Origin: [Phialemoniopsis] sp. UDSM-2020
Taxonomy: Eukaryota; Ascomycota; Sordariomycetes; Thyridiales; Thyridiaceae
Direction: 5' to 3'
Length of the DNA stretch: 64,000 nucleotides
Assembly: GCA_018873225.1 (NCBI GenBank)
Contig: JAEILZ010000006.1
Location: 1,116,001-1,180,000, forward strand
The notes under the pieces were generated by a model that saw only the letters and a list, made by a program, of their open reading frames with translations, did no database searches and was not told where the DNA came from. The position numbers and the translations under genes were made by a program. This document shows, one piece after another, positions 46,600-57,536 of this stretch (its first letter is position 1; every line of letters begins with the position of its first letter).

Positions 46600-47985
46600 T
46601 ACGCACGCCACGAATGCTTGCAGTATTGTAGCTGCTGAGCGCAGCGCGAAGTGGTCCAGTGGTCCTCTTGAACATGAGGTAAGCGTCCATGACCTGGTGA
46701 GGCTTGAGGAGTAGGCGGTGACGCGAGTCGATCTCTTCCTTCGTCGCAGTAGGGGGTCATCCTTCTGGTAGCGATCCTCACGTGCAGGGCCACCAGGGTG
46801 CTCGTGAGCGGTCCTGTGGATCGTCCTTGAGAGAAGATTCGATAGCGGCTCGGGTGACCTCGATCAGTTCATCCGACCTCTGCATATAGTCGACCATTTC
46901 CTCTTTGGGAAGAAATTTCATGAACGTTTCCTTCATCTGCTTCGTGTCCACCTTGTGCTCCTTGTAGTTATGCACCCTTTTGCAGAAGGCGATGATGGCA
47001 TCTACGATGGATTCATCGATAGGGAGTCGGCGAATCGTCCCGGTCCTATTGTGCCGTGCACTGATTGTGTGCGCCAGGTTCGTCGTGCTGGTGAACTTCT
47101 TTAGAAGCTCCATCTTCCCATCATACGCATCCATGCGTACGGACACCTTGAGGTCATTGATTGCTTGCCAGACCTCAGGGAAGCGCTGTTTGACACGAGC
47201 ATTGTCGTTAGACCAAGCCTGCAAGATCCACCTGATGTCCTTTTCCGGGAGTTTGTGGAGGGGGGTGATCTGGTCCAGCATAAGCGCAAGAGTGGTTTGC
47301 TGGTCAGAAAGCTTTCCGATGTTGTGTGGTTTCTTGTCCTTGATGACGACGTTCGGGTCCACAAAGTTGCCGTGTTCATCCAAGTCACTTGGCCAATTCG
47401 CGGCAAGACCTTGAATATGGTGAAGAGTGGCAGAGTTCTCCTCATATCTCTGACATTCCTCGGTCGAGACAATACCGCCCAGCTCAATTGCCGTTGCAAA
47501 CGGCACTTCGCCTGGAGTTGCTCGTGGCGCGCCACTCTTGGCCACATCCTCGGACTTCCGGCGCTACCAGAAAGCGTTCCGAAGGACGATGCACCGCATG
47601 ACATCTTCGTAGTCGTAGCCGAGGCAAGTGTCGCCGTAACCCGGTTCACCGGGTCCGACTAGCTTGCAACGAGGCTCGCCGCCATCATCGTCATCGCCCT
47701 TGTACCTGGTGGTGGAGTGCTTGAGCAGCGTAAAGACCGCTGCAAGGCACATACCAACGTTGTTGTCCGCCATTGCGTTGGCGTCAATCTCGAGAAATAC
47801 ATTCGAGTTGAAGACATGAGTGATTTGAGTCCAGATTGCACTGCGGAAAGCTTCTCGACCAGGGGTGTATCAGCCGTCAAGGGTATCACAGAGGTGGTCA
47901 GGGTGGATAACCCGCCCCTGCGAGATCTGACCGATATGGCTTTAGGTAGTGGGATAACCCGCCGCCCAACAGTTGATAGCCGACA
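46600..47985 (-). pseudogene. Decayed gene of unknown family downstream of the AT-hook gene
   Basis: A minus-strand reading frame with coding character runs from about 47930 to 46778 but is cut by in-frame stops: TGA near 47865 (after CDTLDG) and TAG at 47564-47566 (after RNAFW). The pieces continue in one phase: ITHVFNSNVFLEIDANAMADN, then GEPGYGDTCLGYDYEDVM, then TEECQRYEENSATLHH and LPEKDIRWILQAW. After 46778 coding character shifts to another phase (KPHQVMDAYLMFKRTTGPL) to about 46600. Both stops could be C-to-T changes. No domain is recognised; the segment may once have been part of the adjacent AT-hook gene. Confidence 0.45.
47942..47957 (+). repeat. Dispersed 16-bp motif copy TTAGGTAGTGGGATAA (+ orientation)
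   Basis: This exact copy lies between the AT-hook gene's stop and the decayed frame. Its left flank (GACCGATATGGCT) resembles the flank of the copy at 55670. The sequence GGGTTATCC occurs twice nearby, about 45 bp apart. Confidence 0.75.
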
Positions 47986-47999
47986 GTATCATTGGCAAT

Positions 48000-48747
48000 T
48001 CAGCTGTCGAGCAGTCTATGACCTTCTACAAGGCAGTGAATTGTGGTTTCAAGTGATCCCAACGGGCCAGATGAATCGGCCTCCATCACTTTGTTATACT
48101 CGCCGATGAGTTGTGCGCCTGGTACCCGTGGATGATTAGCTTTGTTCACGACAGAAATAAGGCATAGACTTACATTGTGTGTCCAGGAACGTCCACATTG
48201 CCGCCACCGACTGGAAGCGGGTGTAGCCAGACATCAACGTGTAGTTCTGCCACTTGGAAGGGATCTTGAGGAGCATCCTGATGCCTTTGGGCCGCCCTTG
48301 CTTCTGGAACTCCTGTATGAGCTTGCGGCGGTCCGCTGCATCTGCCGACTTGGGCTCCTCGATCTTGACGTCTGCGAGGCTAAAGTCATCAGTGTACCAA
48401 GGACGTGACTCGACATTCTCGACGGTGAGCATGTCCTTCCACTCGTATGTCGGGAAGTTCCTTGCCGCACCCTTGACTTTGGCTGCAGAGGAATTCTGGA
48501 GGTCCTCCTCTGACTGGCTGGCAGCTCCGGGCTCGGCCTCATGGTCGTCCGCAGGCGGTGCAGCTTTACGCCTTGGGGCGCGAGTTGTCGCAGCCTTCTT
48601 GACCTTGTTCTTGCTTCCCTTGGGCCGGCCGCGCCGCTTGCCGGCAACGACTTCGGCAGGAGCAGCAACTTGAGCTAAAGCGTTGGGCTGAGCGAGAGGG
48701 GCGGCCTCAGCTGAAGGGCTAGGCTGAGGAGAGTCGTTCGACGCCAT
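48000..48747 (-). CDS. AT-hook protein
   Basis: Two minus-strand exons (48174-48747 and 48000-48118; intron 55 nt, donor GTAAGT) encode 230 aa. An AT-hook core, GRPKGSKNK (residues 40-48, preceded by KR), is flanked by Ala/Pro-rich and basic segments. A more ordered region follows: FPTYEWKDMLTVENVESRPW, then KGIRMLLKIPSKWQNYTLMSGYTRF. AT-hooks bind the minor groove of AT-rich DNA. The ATG at 48747 is preferred over an upstream one at 48825 because the added residues are hydrophobic and unlike the rest. Upstream DNA has a purine-rich run. It may be part of a mobile or recently decayed unit, given the broken frame and motif copy downstream. Function unknown. Confidence 0.68.
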
Positions 48748-50306
48748 GTTGCACAGAATAAAGCTTGTGTTTCTGTGACCAGAAAATAGCATGTGTAGCA
48801 ACAAGAAATGAACTTCCACAGCCACAAAATAATGCGGCCAGAAGAGAACAAACGAAAAATTTTGATTCCCCAGATCATGACACGACGAAAGAAAATAAGA
48901 GGCTGCTTCTTTGTAGAACGGGTTGTGAGAGAATAATATTCACCTACAAGAGAGAAAGAAGAGGAGAAAAAGGTTGGAAGAGAAAAGAAGAAGAAGAAAA
49001 GAAGATCTGAGGCGAAAATGAAAATCAACTGCAAGAACTTGGGGGTGGCCGATGCGTTAAGTGAGCATAAGCGAGCTCGATGGGTCTCGGTCTTATTTTC
49101 ATCTTACGGCGGGAGAATAATGTGGTAAAAAAAAAGAATTCAAGAGAATACGAATGCGTTGATGAGGGATGATTTTGTCATGGTGGTATATACACGAGCC
49201 GGTTGAGCAAAACGACTGTTGAGGAGTTTAGCTCTAGTGCATGTGGTTTATGCCATTTGAACTTCGCCATTTGGTACTCTACCCGGATTGGTTTGCGAGG
49301 CTGGGAAAGTAGGAAGTCCGGCGCCAGGAAAGGATTTATATCTGATTTCAGCGGTGAACTGTGCGTTAAGCGGGCGCGAAAACCCCTATTCTGGTATTTT
49401 CTATCATCCGGCCGGAGAATAATGAGCTGGAATGAATGTGATAGGATAGTGAATGGATTCTGAGGTCCAGATGTTGTGATGATTTATCAATGTGTAATGC
49501 TGTTCCAGTCCAGCTAATATGTGTGGTCAGGAAACATCAATGGGGTACCTCGCACGAATTGCCTCTAGGGGCAGGTTTGAGAGTGATCACTGAGCGTTTT
49601 ACCAGGTTGCAGTCCAGCCATTAGCAGAGACTGTTAAGATGTTGATTAGTTCATAAATTTCCTTCCTTTCTTTCCTGATTTTATTATCAATGTATATACT
49701 CCATAGCTATGATACGATAACTGAACAGAATGCCTATCAGCAGCGACCCAGGTCAGGACATGTACGTCCATGCAGCTCAATATTTTGTGGTACTTAAGTA
49801 CATACGAATATATCGTGAAGGTCCGGGTTAAGGTCTTCCTCACACCGCACTCCAAGAACCTATTTAAGAAACCTCTCAATAGAATTGTATATATCAATTC
49901 TGTTATTCATTATAACTGCTGGGATCGAGGCTCTAGCACTATAATAGGGCTTGTTAGATATTCCAATCTGCTATACTAATTAGTCGTTAACTTTCTACAC
50001 TAATATTCTTACTCATGGCATAATGGAACTTAAACGATACTACTTGACAATGTTATCTGTGTGTTCACTTCCCTCATACACATTGCACAAGAAAATACAA
50101 TATTAATATGTAAGTTGGATAATATATAAGTATCTTGAGTCCAAGCAACAGCAAACCACCCAAGTATACGACAAACTTCGCCGAGATAACTCAGCCAGCC
50201 TCAAAAACATCCTGGAAGCCGTCATTCAAAAAGCCATTGCATAACATAGACGGTCAAAATACGTTGGGTGAAACCCAAGGCGAGCAACAGAAGTTACTGT
50301 TGTAAC
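48748..50306 (+). other. AT-rich gene-poor interval with probable repeat-induced decay
   Basis: From about 49640 to 50160 the sequence is strongly AT-rich and full of TpA steps, unlike the GC-rich neighbours, as expected of a transposon or gene copy mutated by RIP. No long frame is left. A coding-looking tail remains at 50140-50244 (listed separately). Confidence 0.5.
50140..50244 (+). pseudogene. Relic of a gene 3' end (34 codons)
   Basis: After AT-rich DNA a short frame reads SKQQQTTQVYDKLRRDNSAS and LKNILEAVIQKAIA, then TAA. The amphipathic helical pattern and codon use look like the C-terminus of a real protein, while the DNA upstream is degraded. The parent family is not identified. Confidence 0.4.
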
Positions 50307-52159
50307 CTAAATGTGTGGAAGCATCTGTAACCAATCTGCAACCCAAAAAGCACCAATGGGTGACCTCCTCAGCGCAAGAAAAGACTCAAGAACCACATAG
50401 ACTCGAGACGCAACCAAGGCTAGCGCTCCTCCAACAAGTAGCACTAGCGTTAAGAATATCACGAACGCAAGTGTGTCGTCTCCATCCTGTGCAGGGTCTG
50501 GAGGGGCCCCTTTCCGATAACACCAACGACGCCAGCAATAATGAACACCTAAATCCAATAAATCCAACCCACGTACCACAACAGCCGCAGCGTAGAAAGC
50601 TGGCAGCCAGCAGGATATAGTGATGCAAGAAATCCTCCATAGCTTGGATTCCGCATCAGTTGGAAATTCGAAATTCAAAGCTACCAGATGTATGCCACCA
50701 TACAAAGCTTCAAGAACCATGATCGATCCCCAAACTTTCAAGGAACCTCTGCTGAGTGTTAGTTCGTCAATGACTAGGTCATATCTTCCTAGATAATGCA
50801 AAGCCGACTCAAAGTTCCCCGTTGGCCGAAATGGAGCTCTAAATTCGAGTGGCACCTTATGTTGGATTTCTTCGGATTCTGAGAGATGGTCAATTAGCGC
50901 ATCAAAATCGGGAGACATGCTGCAATGAGACGTCAGAATACGCTGCCATCTTTGTATATCCGCCGCTGATATGTAACCTGGATGGCTCGCATCTCGTTTG
51001 ACTCCAAGGCCCCAAGGCAATGCTTGGCCCCTTTCAAGCCTACACGACTCTTCTAAGTCTGGAACATAATAATCAGGAATTTCCTGCTCTGTGATCCCAA
51101 ACAGCTTCAGCAGCTGGTCTGCAATCGGAGTGCCATCTTGCCGCTTATATAGGACCAAGTCCGTATTCTGTGGCACCATCTTTTGCAAGGCGATGGCTAG
51201 ATATCGGGCAGGGCCACCCGGCTGTGCCTGCACTTGCCAGGGGTCTATTATATCCAAGGGCTTCTGCAATACATCTTAGATGAATTCGTAGATTCGGAAG
51301 TAAGTTCGTTGATCCTCACCTTGAACCACATCCCATACATCAAAATAGCACAGACCACATGGACCATGGTATGTACCTCGAGAAGTAGTAGCGGAAACCC
51401 ATGGGCGCGTTTGACAATGCATTGAAGCGCCATCCAGGTTATTTGTAGTAGGACCAGAAATTTCTGAAATGTGTTTGCCTTGCTTTTATCCCTGATCGAG
51501 CTGGTCGGAACCATGATGAATTGGCCCAATTTTGCAAATTGTATCAGTCCTGCAGGAGAAAGATGAGGCTTTTTCAGCCAGGAATCGTCATGTGCTGTCG
51601 GAGTGTAGGCATTTTTGCGGTCGTAAGAAATGTAGTAACTGGGTATGATATCATCCGAAGATATTTGGAACCCTCCCATTACGACGAAGAAACAGAATTC
51701 AATACTATAATCTGACTGGAAACCTCTTTTAATCAGCAGCGACATCGGTAGAAGAGTAGGTCTTTCACGTACCTCTTTAGGAAGAGAAGCGAGGTCCTCG
51801 TCCGATGAGCTGCATGCTCTTCTTCTCCGGCGTAGGATTGTGCGCATCTGGTCTCGCAGTTGCAGCACCTCTCTGAACTGTTCGGCCGCCATAAAAAGCA
51901 CCACCTCAGGGGCGATGATTGCCATCAAGACATACTTTGTTCTTGATACCAGCGAAGACCAACGCCCTCTCTTTTGTGGCACGTTCAGGTGGAGGGCTGT
52001 GTAGACGCAGGCAACTACAGTCAGAAGGCAAGACCATAAGACACTGGACGTTCCTCGATATTGTGGGCCGGGTACCCATCCGGAGACGACGATATTGTGC
52101 AGCTCGCTCTTGTTGTGCGAATTTGAATCGAAGAATGCGGGAACCTCGGCTGGATTCAT
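50307..52159 (-). CDS. Fungal multi-pass membrane protein of unknown function
   Basis: Three minus-strand exons (51773-52159, 51320-51715, 50307-51263) encode about 579 aa from the ATG at 52159. The 57-nt first intron is a multiple of three without a stop, so retention is possible, but its GTACGT donor and the join to SDYSIEFCFFVVMGGF argue for splicing. The N-terminus (VVSGWVPGPQYRGTSSVLW, then TVVACVYTALHLNVP) and YVLMAIIAPEVVLFMAAEQF are typical of a large fungal family often found near HET-type genes. Further hydrophobic helices lie near IMVLEALYGGIHLVAL, ISCWLPAFYAAAVVV and LAFVIFLTLVLLVGGALALVA. No catalytic motif is seen; function is unknown. Confidence 0.8.
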
Positions 52160-52614
52160 TTTCTCTGGCCAAGTCGATAGCAATGGATTCAGCTGAATGA
52201 TAGGGGTCCGTGGAGAGGCGGGATGAAATTGTATTTGTAGGTGAAAGCTGGTCGCTTCTACAAGAGCGCCTGAACAGACTGGCAAGGCATGACGGGGCGA
52301 AGTCCCAGCCCAAACAGGGCTGTGTCGCCAGCTTGCATATGAGGCTGCAGCCACAGCGCGAGGTCTGTCCAATGGGTTCGTCTGTATTAGGGGCACCACG
52401 TCCACACGCCATGTCACACATGCTCTCGAATGCAATCCGCGCAATTTCCCAGCCTGGTATTTGCATACAAGCTCAGGGGCCTGCATTGCCGTATCATTTT
52501 TCTGTGAGATTCAACAAACAGCAACTAGGCAGACTAGCAACTACGCATTGTCAGTTGTGCCCCGGGATCTGGGTGACAAGACAAATCGCGGGTGAATGAG
52601 TATTTAATTGTACT

Positions 52615-53970
52615 TTAGAACGTTATCTTGGTTCCCTGAAACTTGACATTCTGCTGTGCCTCCCTGGCCTTCTTCCTCGCCTCCCAGCTGGCATGCAGCT
52701 TCCCAGTATCATCCGCCTTCCGCTCCGGCTTGGGCTTGGAACTCTCCGTCAGCGGCACCAAATTTGCATTGTTGCTCGCGTCCTCTCTGCCCTTGCCTCT
52801 GTTGAAAGGATTGCGAACGCCAGCCTTCCAGGGCTTGCCCTCGCCGGCCCCGACGGCGCCGCGTTTCGGGTCCCAGGCGGCGGTCTTGCTCTCGTCCTTG
52901 AGATGCTTGGCTTCCTTCTTGAATCTCTTCTCCCAAATGGCCTGCCGCGCCCGTTGACCTCGGCGGTTCTTCCGCGGAGGGGCGATGTCGACGTCCGACG
53001 CTGACTCGGAGCCGGAGATGTAGCCGCCCATGAGCGAGGGGAGGAATGCAGACCCTGTGACTGGCTCTTGCTTACTAGCCTTTTTCGTCGTGGATGTTTT
53101 TTTCGTGGGTGGCGGGACTGCTGAGGATGAGTCTGAATCCGAGCCAGAAATGTCGTCTTCCAGGTCTTCTTCGCTGTCACTGATGTCCACACCTCCATCT
53201 TCTTGGTCCGACTCGTCTGATGAAGACGCCAGCCGGGCGTCATACCGCGCAATAGCCTCTTCCTCGGCGTCTGTGTCCAGATCTTCGTCATCTCCAGCCT
53301 CCCCATCGTCATCCGACGCTGATACATCATCCGAGAAGCCATTGAATTCGTCTCCCTCGCTCTCATCTGCCTCTAAGCCTTCCAAATCGTAATCGCTCTC
53401 AACCTCGTCGTCCTCCGCATCGCTGATGCTGACCTCCCGTTGCGCTCTAGCCTGCGTCTTGCTCTCCGTCTCACTCTTTTCTGAGGGTGCGGCAGGCTTG
53501 TCGGCACTCTTCTTGCCCTTGCCGCCCTTCTTATCCGGCGGTGCGACGCCCAGCACAGTACACATGTCAGCCACCGCCTTGTCGACAACGGTCCTCACGT
53601 GCGGGCGGTTGTACAGGGCGCTCGTGACGTTGTGCAGTGCTGCCTTCTCCTCCTCGTCCAGCTCCGGCTTCGGTACGCCCGCCTTGACCTCCTCCGGCAG
53701 ATGTGGTGAGGCTGCTATCGTCTTGACCTTGAGCAGCGAAGAGCACAAGTGTGAGTGCGCCGACTGGTGCAGATCCAGCGACTTCAGAACGGCGATCTCG
53801 CGCTCGAGGCGCTGGAGCTTCTCGGGCGTCACATCCTTGTCCCGCGTACGCTTGGCGAGACGCTGGCGCTCAAAGCCCTTGGCCGTCTTGAGGATGCGGA
53901 AGAGCTCCGTGCGCGACTTGTCGAAGCGCTCGGTGGCTTCATCCTCAGTTGACCGCTTGCGTTTGCCCAT
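52615..53970 (-). CDS. BUD22-like ribosome-biogenesis protein
   Basis: A single exon encodes 451 aa. An N-terminal helical region (KSRTELFRILKTAKGFERQR) is followed by a conserved LHQSAHSHLCSSLLKVKTIA segment. A long Asp/Glu/Ser-rich centre (about residues 180-300) is typical of nucleolar proteins. The C-terminal BUD22-type block has FLPSLMGGYISGSESASD, NRRGQRARQAIWEKRFKKEA and the terminal LHASWEARKKAREAQQNVKF. In yeast Bud22 is needed for early 18S rRNA processing and small-subunit assembly in the nucleolus. Assignment is by motif resemblance from memory. Confidence 0.87.
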   Translation of the reverse strand: MGKRKRSTEDEATERFDKSRTELFRILKTAKGFERQRLAKRTRDKDVTPEKLQRLEREIAVLKSLDLHQSAHSHLCSSLLKVKTIAASPHLPEEVKAGVPKPELDEEEKAALHNVTSALYNRPHVRTVVDKAVADMCTVLGVAPPDKKGGKGKKSADKPAAPSEKSETESKTQARAQREVSISDAEDDEVESDYDLEGLEADESEGDEFNGFSDDVSASDDDGEAGDDEDLDTDAEEEAIARYDARLASSSDESDQEDGGVDISDSEEDLEDDISGSDSDSSSAVPPPTKKTSTTKKASKQEPVTGSAFLPSLMGGYISGSESASDVDIAPPRKNRRGQRARQAIWEKRFKKEAKHLKDESKTAAWDPKRGAVGAGEGKPWKAGVRNPFNRGKGREDASNNANLVPLTESSKPKPERKADDTGKLHASWEARKKAREAQQNVKFQGTKITF

Positions 53971-54641
53971 GGTGAGAGCTCAAATTCCCCTGATCAGAAC
54001 GAGCGCGATATGGCTGAGAATCAATCCGATATAAGATGAAGGTAATGACCAAGGCACAGTGTAGTCCGGCCAAGAGTGTCACACGCGCAGGTTCGTCGAC
54101 AAATGCCTGGCGAAAAAGAGAAGCTTGGACGATCGTCAATGCTTTTCACTTTTGAGCCTCGCAACTTTTTTAGCGGGGCAACCTCTCTGACGGAGCGCTA
54201 ATGCAAGCACTTCCCGCAAAGGGTGGGGCATTTCTTCCGACCAGCGCTTAGACTTGGCAACGACGCGTTCGGAAGCGCGTCGCATTTGCGCCTTCCAAAG
54301 CTCCGACCACCTTCAAACCCCAAGCTCGTGAAGCTACAAGCCGATCCCTCGACGTCACACTTGCCACTCTACCACAAGCACAACAGGTTCAAGCCTTCAG
54401 AGACCTAATTCCCGTTAGAGTGTCGGTAACACCTCATCGCACTCCGTGCTTGATCTCGACCTCGAAGCGACCGGCTCCAGCCCGAACAAAGAGCTCCAGG
54501 AAGGCCTGGTCCCCAGTTGCCCCGCTCGAACAAAGGCAATCGCGACGACATCCCTCCCTTGGTCACAGCGTCCGACATCCTCGACATTTCGCGCAACATA
54601 CACAGCAAACCCCCCGACTCTCCACACACAAGGTCGCAAAG

Positions 54642-55269
54642 ATGATGAGCTCCCGGGCCGCAGGCAAGGAGCCGGTGCACGCCATGCCCAGCCGCGAGGA
54701 GTTCCAGAAGCTGCCCGAGGACCAGCGCAACCAGATTAACGAGGCCTTTACCGTCTTTGACAGCGATCGGGACGGCAGGATAGACTACGTTCGTTCCTTT
54801 TCCCCTCCGCACACAACCCCTAACGCAACTGATACACACATGGCTAACCCATCACCGCGAGCAGCACGAGTTCCGCTTCTCCCTCCGCGCCCTGGGCTTC
54901 GACCTCCCCAAGCAGGAGACCTTCCCCTACCTGACCAAGTTCGCCGTACAGCCCGTCTCGTGGCCGCCGGCCAAGGAGTGCGGGCCCATATGGCGCGAGT
55001 TCACCCTGCCCATCTTCCAGGGCATCGCGGGCAGCCTCATGTACAACCGGGACCCCGTAGAGGAGTGCCGGCGCGCGTTCCACCTCTTCGACGTCGACGG
55101 CAAGGGGTTCATCACCGTCGACGACCTGCGCCGCGTCATGAAGGAGATCGGCCAGGCCATGGAGGAGACGGAGCTCGGCGCCATGATCCGCGAGTTTGAC
55201 GCCGAGGGCCGCGGCGGCGTCAACGAGGATGAGTTCATCAAGATCATGCTGGCGAAGCGGCAGGGCTAG
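54642..55269 (+). CDS. cdc31: Centrin / Cdc31-like EF-hand protein
   Basis: Two exons (54642-54788 and 54865-55269) encode 183 aa. EF-hand 1 (Asp40-Glu51) is canonical; the intron splits its loop after IDY, and exon 2 resumes with HEFRF. The YHEFRFSLRALGFDLPK region is diagnostic of centrins. EF-hand 2 is replaced by a longer segment containing WPPAKECGPIW, as in some fungal Cdc31 proteins. EF-hand 3 is Asp125-Asp136, with Asp at position 12, and EF-hand 4 is Asp161-Glu172. Centrin acts at the spindle pole body half-bridge and with the TREX-2 mRNA export complex. An upstream ATG frame from 54420 is more likely 5' leader. Confidence 0.9.
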
Positions 55270-55495
55270 TGGGAGGGTGCCGGCGCGGCGGTCGTGACGG
55301 GCGAGACGGATGGGGACAAGGCTGGTCTGGGAGGGAAACATCAAGATTCGGGTCAGAAGACGGGGCCGAGAAAGGGCGTGGCATGCTTGTCCGCAGGTGT
55401 TTAAAGCAGTGATTCCCAAGGCTTCATCTTGGGTCATGCAAGGGTAAGGGATACGATTGATAACTTCTGTTGATATTGCCTGGTCTGGATTTCTG

Positions 55496-55728
55496 CTGTA
55501 TTCATAATCTTAACGGTCAAGGTGGTTTGCAATGCCATGTTCAACCCAAAGCGTATTCGGATCCAATCGGAGTATCTCCTGAAGGAAGAACCGTGAAGTC
55601 ACTGAGGAGAACGGGGTATGTTTCCCCATTGCGGTCCAATTACCAACAGACCGAATGATCCATATCAGCTTAGGTAGTGGGATAACCCTCGGTGATCAAT
55701 TAATAACTGTATTCATAATCATAACGGT
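55496..55728. repeat. Pair of 22-bp direct repeats, 211 bp apart
   Basis: A 22-bp sequence with core GTATTCATAATC occurs at 55496-55517 and 55707-55728 and differs at one base. The 189-bp spacer includes the motif copy at 55670. It looks like the footprint of a duplication or of an inserted segment. Confidence 0.8.
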
Positions 55729-57536
55729 TACAATTTATTCACTCCTGAAGAAAACCCGATATGTTGTCCATGGCCCATTGATAACGCTGGTCACTCCGCG
55801 CTATGAGCTGAGCCTCGCGGGGATATGATCCGAGAGATGCATTGGCCGCGGCTTGGGCTCGTTCGATCTGTTCCGCAGCTATTTCGAGCCCCGAGGAAGT
55901 GTGCCATAGAAGTACATCTGTTGCAACTCCGCGGACTTGATTTGCAATGAACCTGAGGTTGAAAGCAAGTTGCCGCAATTCCCATGGGGTTAGTGGCTGA
56001 TGGAGTTGTGCTTGAGCTCCCGGGATTTGATCCGCCACACGACGTAGATTTGAAGCAGACTGCCGCCGAATCCCTCCGTCTACTTCGTCAGTTACCCCAT
56101 CCGCAAGACGCTCTAGCCACGCAGCAATCTCTCGCAGGTCGCCCGAGTCTAGGAACTGATGAAGTTGCGCCTGAGCTCCTGCGATGTGATCCGCAGCAAG
56201 CCAAAGTTGTGAGGAAGACTGCCGTAGCATCTCTTGGTCCTGTTGGTCCTGTTGGTCCTGTTGGCCCTGTTGGTACTGTTGGTCCTGTTGGGCTTCAAGG
56301 TAGCCATCTGCAAAAGACCTGAGTAATAAAGCGTTCTGCCGCATATTGCGCGGGTCTAGGGCCTCGTAAAGTGGCGCCTGAGCTTCTGCGATTCGAGCCG
56401 CAGCAAGCCAAAGGTGCGAAGAAGACTGCTGTAGAGTTACTTCGTACTGTTGAGATTCATGATAGCCATCTGCAAAAAACCTAAGAAGTGAGGCATTCTG
56501 CCGAATGTTGACCGGGCTTAGCAACTGATGGGGGGTTGGAGTTAGATTTGGGTGTTGGATAGGATATTCGACTGGAACGTCTCCCACGTTCGTGCCCTGG
56601 CCTTGATCCTAGTCGTAACCTTGGTTGGGCAAGCGATCTTCAGTGCTTGGTCTGCCCTCTTCTACCCCGTCATCACTGGCAGGATCCTGATCTCCGTTTG
56701 GGTGTTGGGGAGGATATTCGACTGGAACGTCTCCCACGTTCGTGCCCTGGCCTGGATCCTGCTCGTTGCCTTGGTTGGGCAAGCCATCTTCGGCGCCTGG
56801 TCCGACCTCCTCTCCTACGTTCATGCCCTGGCCTTGATCATAGTCGTTGCCTTGGTTGGGCAAGCCATCTCCGTCGCCCCCGTCATCACTGGCAGGTCCC
56901 TGATTTCCTCGGTTCCGAAAACTGCAAGGCTTGCAATTGTAAACACAATTTCCACAAGCTCCATGGAGAAACCTCGGGTCTGCTACGCAGAGTTTGAACG
57001 GTCCATAATGCTTTACACAGGCCTCACACTGCACATTTTGCTCTTCTCCATGCAGGGTCAACAGTGCGCCCTCGACCTGGAACCCCCTTATGTAATCGGT
57101 GAGCGCCTTCCGGGCAGCATTATTCCGAAATTCAGCTTGGGCTCGCTTCTGCGCAAATCGAATCAAGTCAGCCTCTAAGTAGAGCAAATGAATCATGGGC
57201 TTGGCTCATACGGGTTGTAGTCGCAGCAGCGCTTGGATTCCCGCCGTTTGCTTCAAGGCCCGCCAGGGTTCTCCTCGTCGGCGCGCCGAGGACTTTGGCA
57301 GTATCGATTCGATGTCTGCTCGGTTGACAGAATCTCGTAGGCCATTAAAGTAGGCCACGTTGGAGTATTTGTCTGCCATTGATCTGGTGGTGCTATGGAT
57401 GGGCGTAGAGATGAAGAAAGTGTCCAAAACGTTGACAAAGGTAAACAGTTTTATTACGAACTGACGAGGAAGCAGATATCATATCCTATCCACGCTCGCA
57501 CCTACCTAATATCTTGGATTATCCCACTACCTAAGC
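55668..57536. mobile_element. Putative unclassified element bounded by 18-bp inverted motifs
   Basis: GCTTAGGTAGTGGGATAA at 55668-55685 and its reverse complement at 57519-57536 face inward and enclose 1.87 kb containing one gene (55739-57379, minus strand). The homology continues weakly for three more bases (ACC versus TCC). No target-site duplication is obvious, and the cargo lacks a recognisable transposase, integrase or reverse transcriptase. It could be a non-autonomous DNA transposon, or two independent copies of a dispersed motif that happen to flank a gene. Confidence 0.45.
55739..57379 (-). CDS. Cys-rich N-terminus plus tandem helical repeat protein, in-frame TAG
   Basis: Exon 1 is 57212-57379 (ATG at 57379) and a 63-nt intron precedes exon 2 (57148 to 55739). 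A cysteine cluster at 97, 100, 110, 121, 124, 128 and 131 (CEACVKHYGPFKLC, then GACGNCVYNCKPC) resembles the fungal DUF3716 pattern. Next come imperfect DNA and protein repeats (NQGNDYDQGQG, NVGDVPVEYP). TAG at 56609-56611 lies between two such repeats; a 57-nt GT-AG segment (56609-56665), a multiple of three, could splice it out. The C-terminal half has three to four repeats of about 56 aa (RQNASLLRFFADGY, then QSSSHLWLAAARIAEAQAPL) with a poly-Gln/Asp insert. Function unknown; a zinc-binding helical scaffold is inferred. Confidence 0.6.

Noticed and set aside
45983..46690. 235-codon minus frame rich in Phe and Ser
   Set aside because: Much of it is translation of the purine tract; only the first 30 or so codons look coding and belong to the decayed gene.
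56552..57178. 208-codon hydrophobic repeat frame on the plus strand
   Set aside because: It is antisense to the Cys-rich repeat gene. Its repeats mirror the sense-strand duplications, and the sense strand has Cys motifs plus a good intron.
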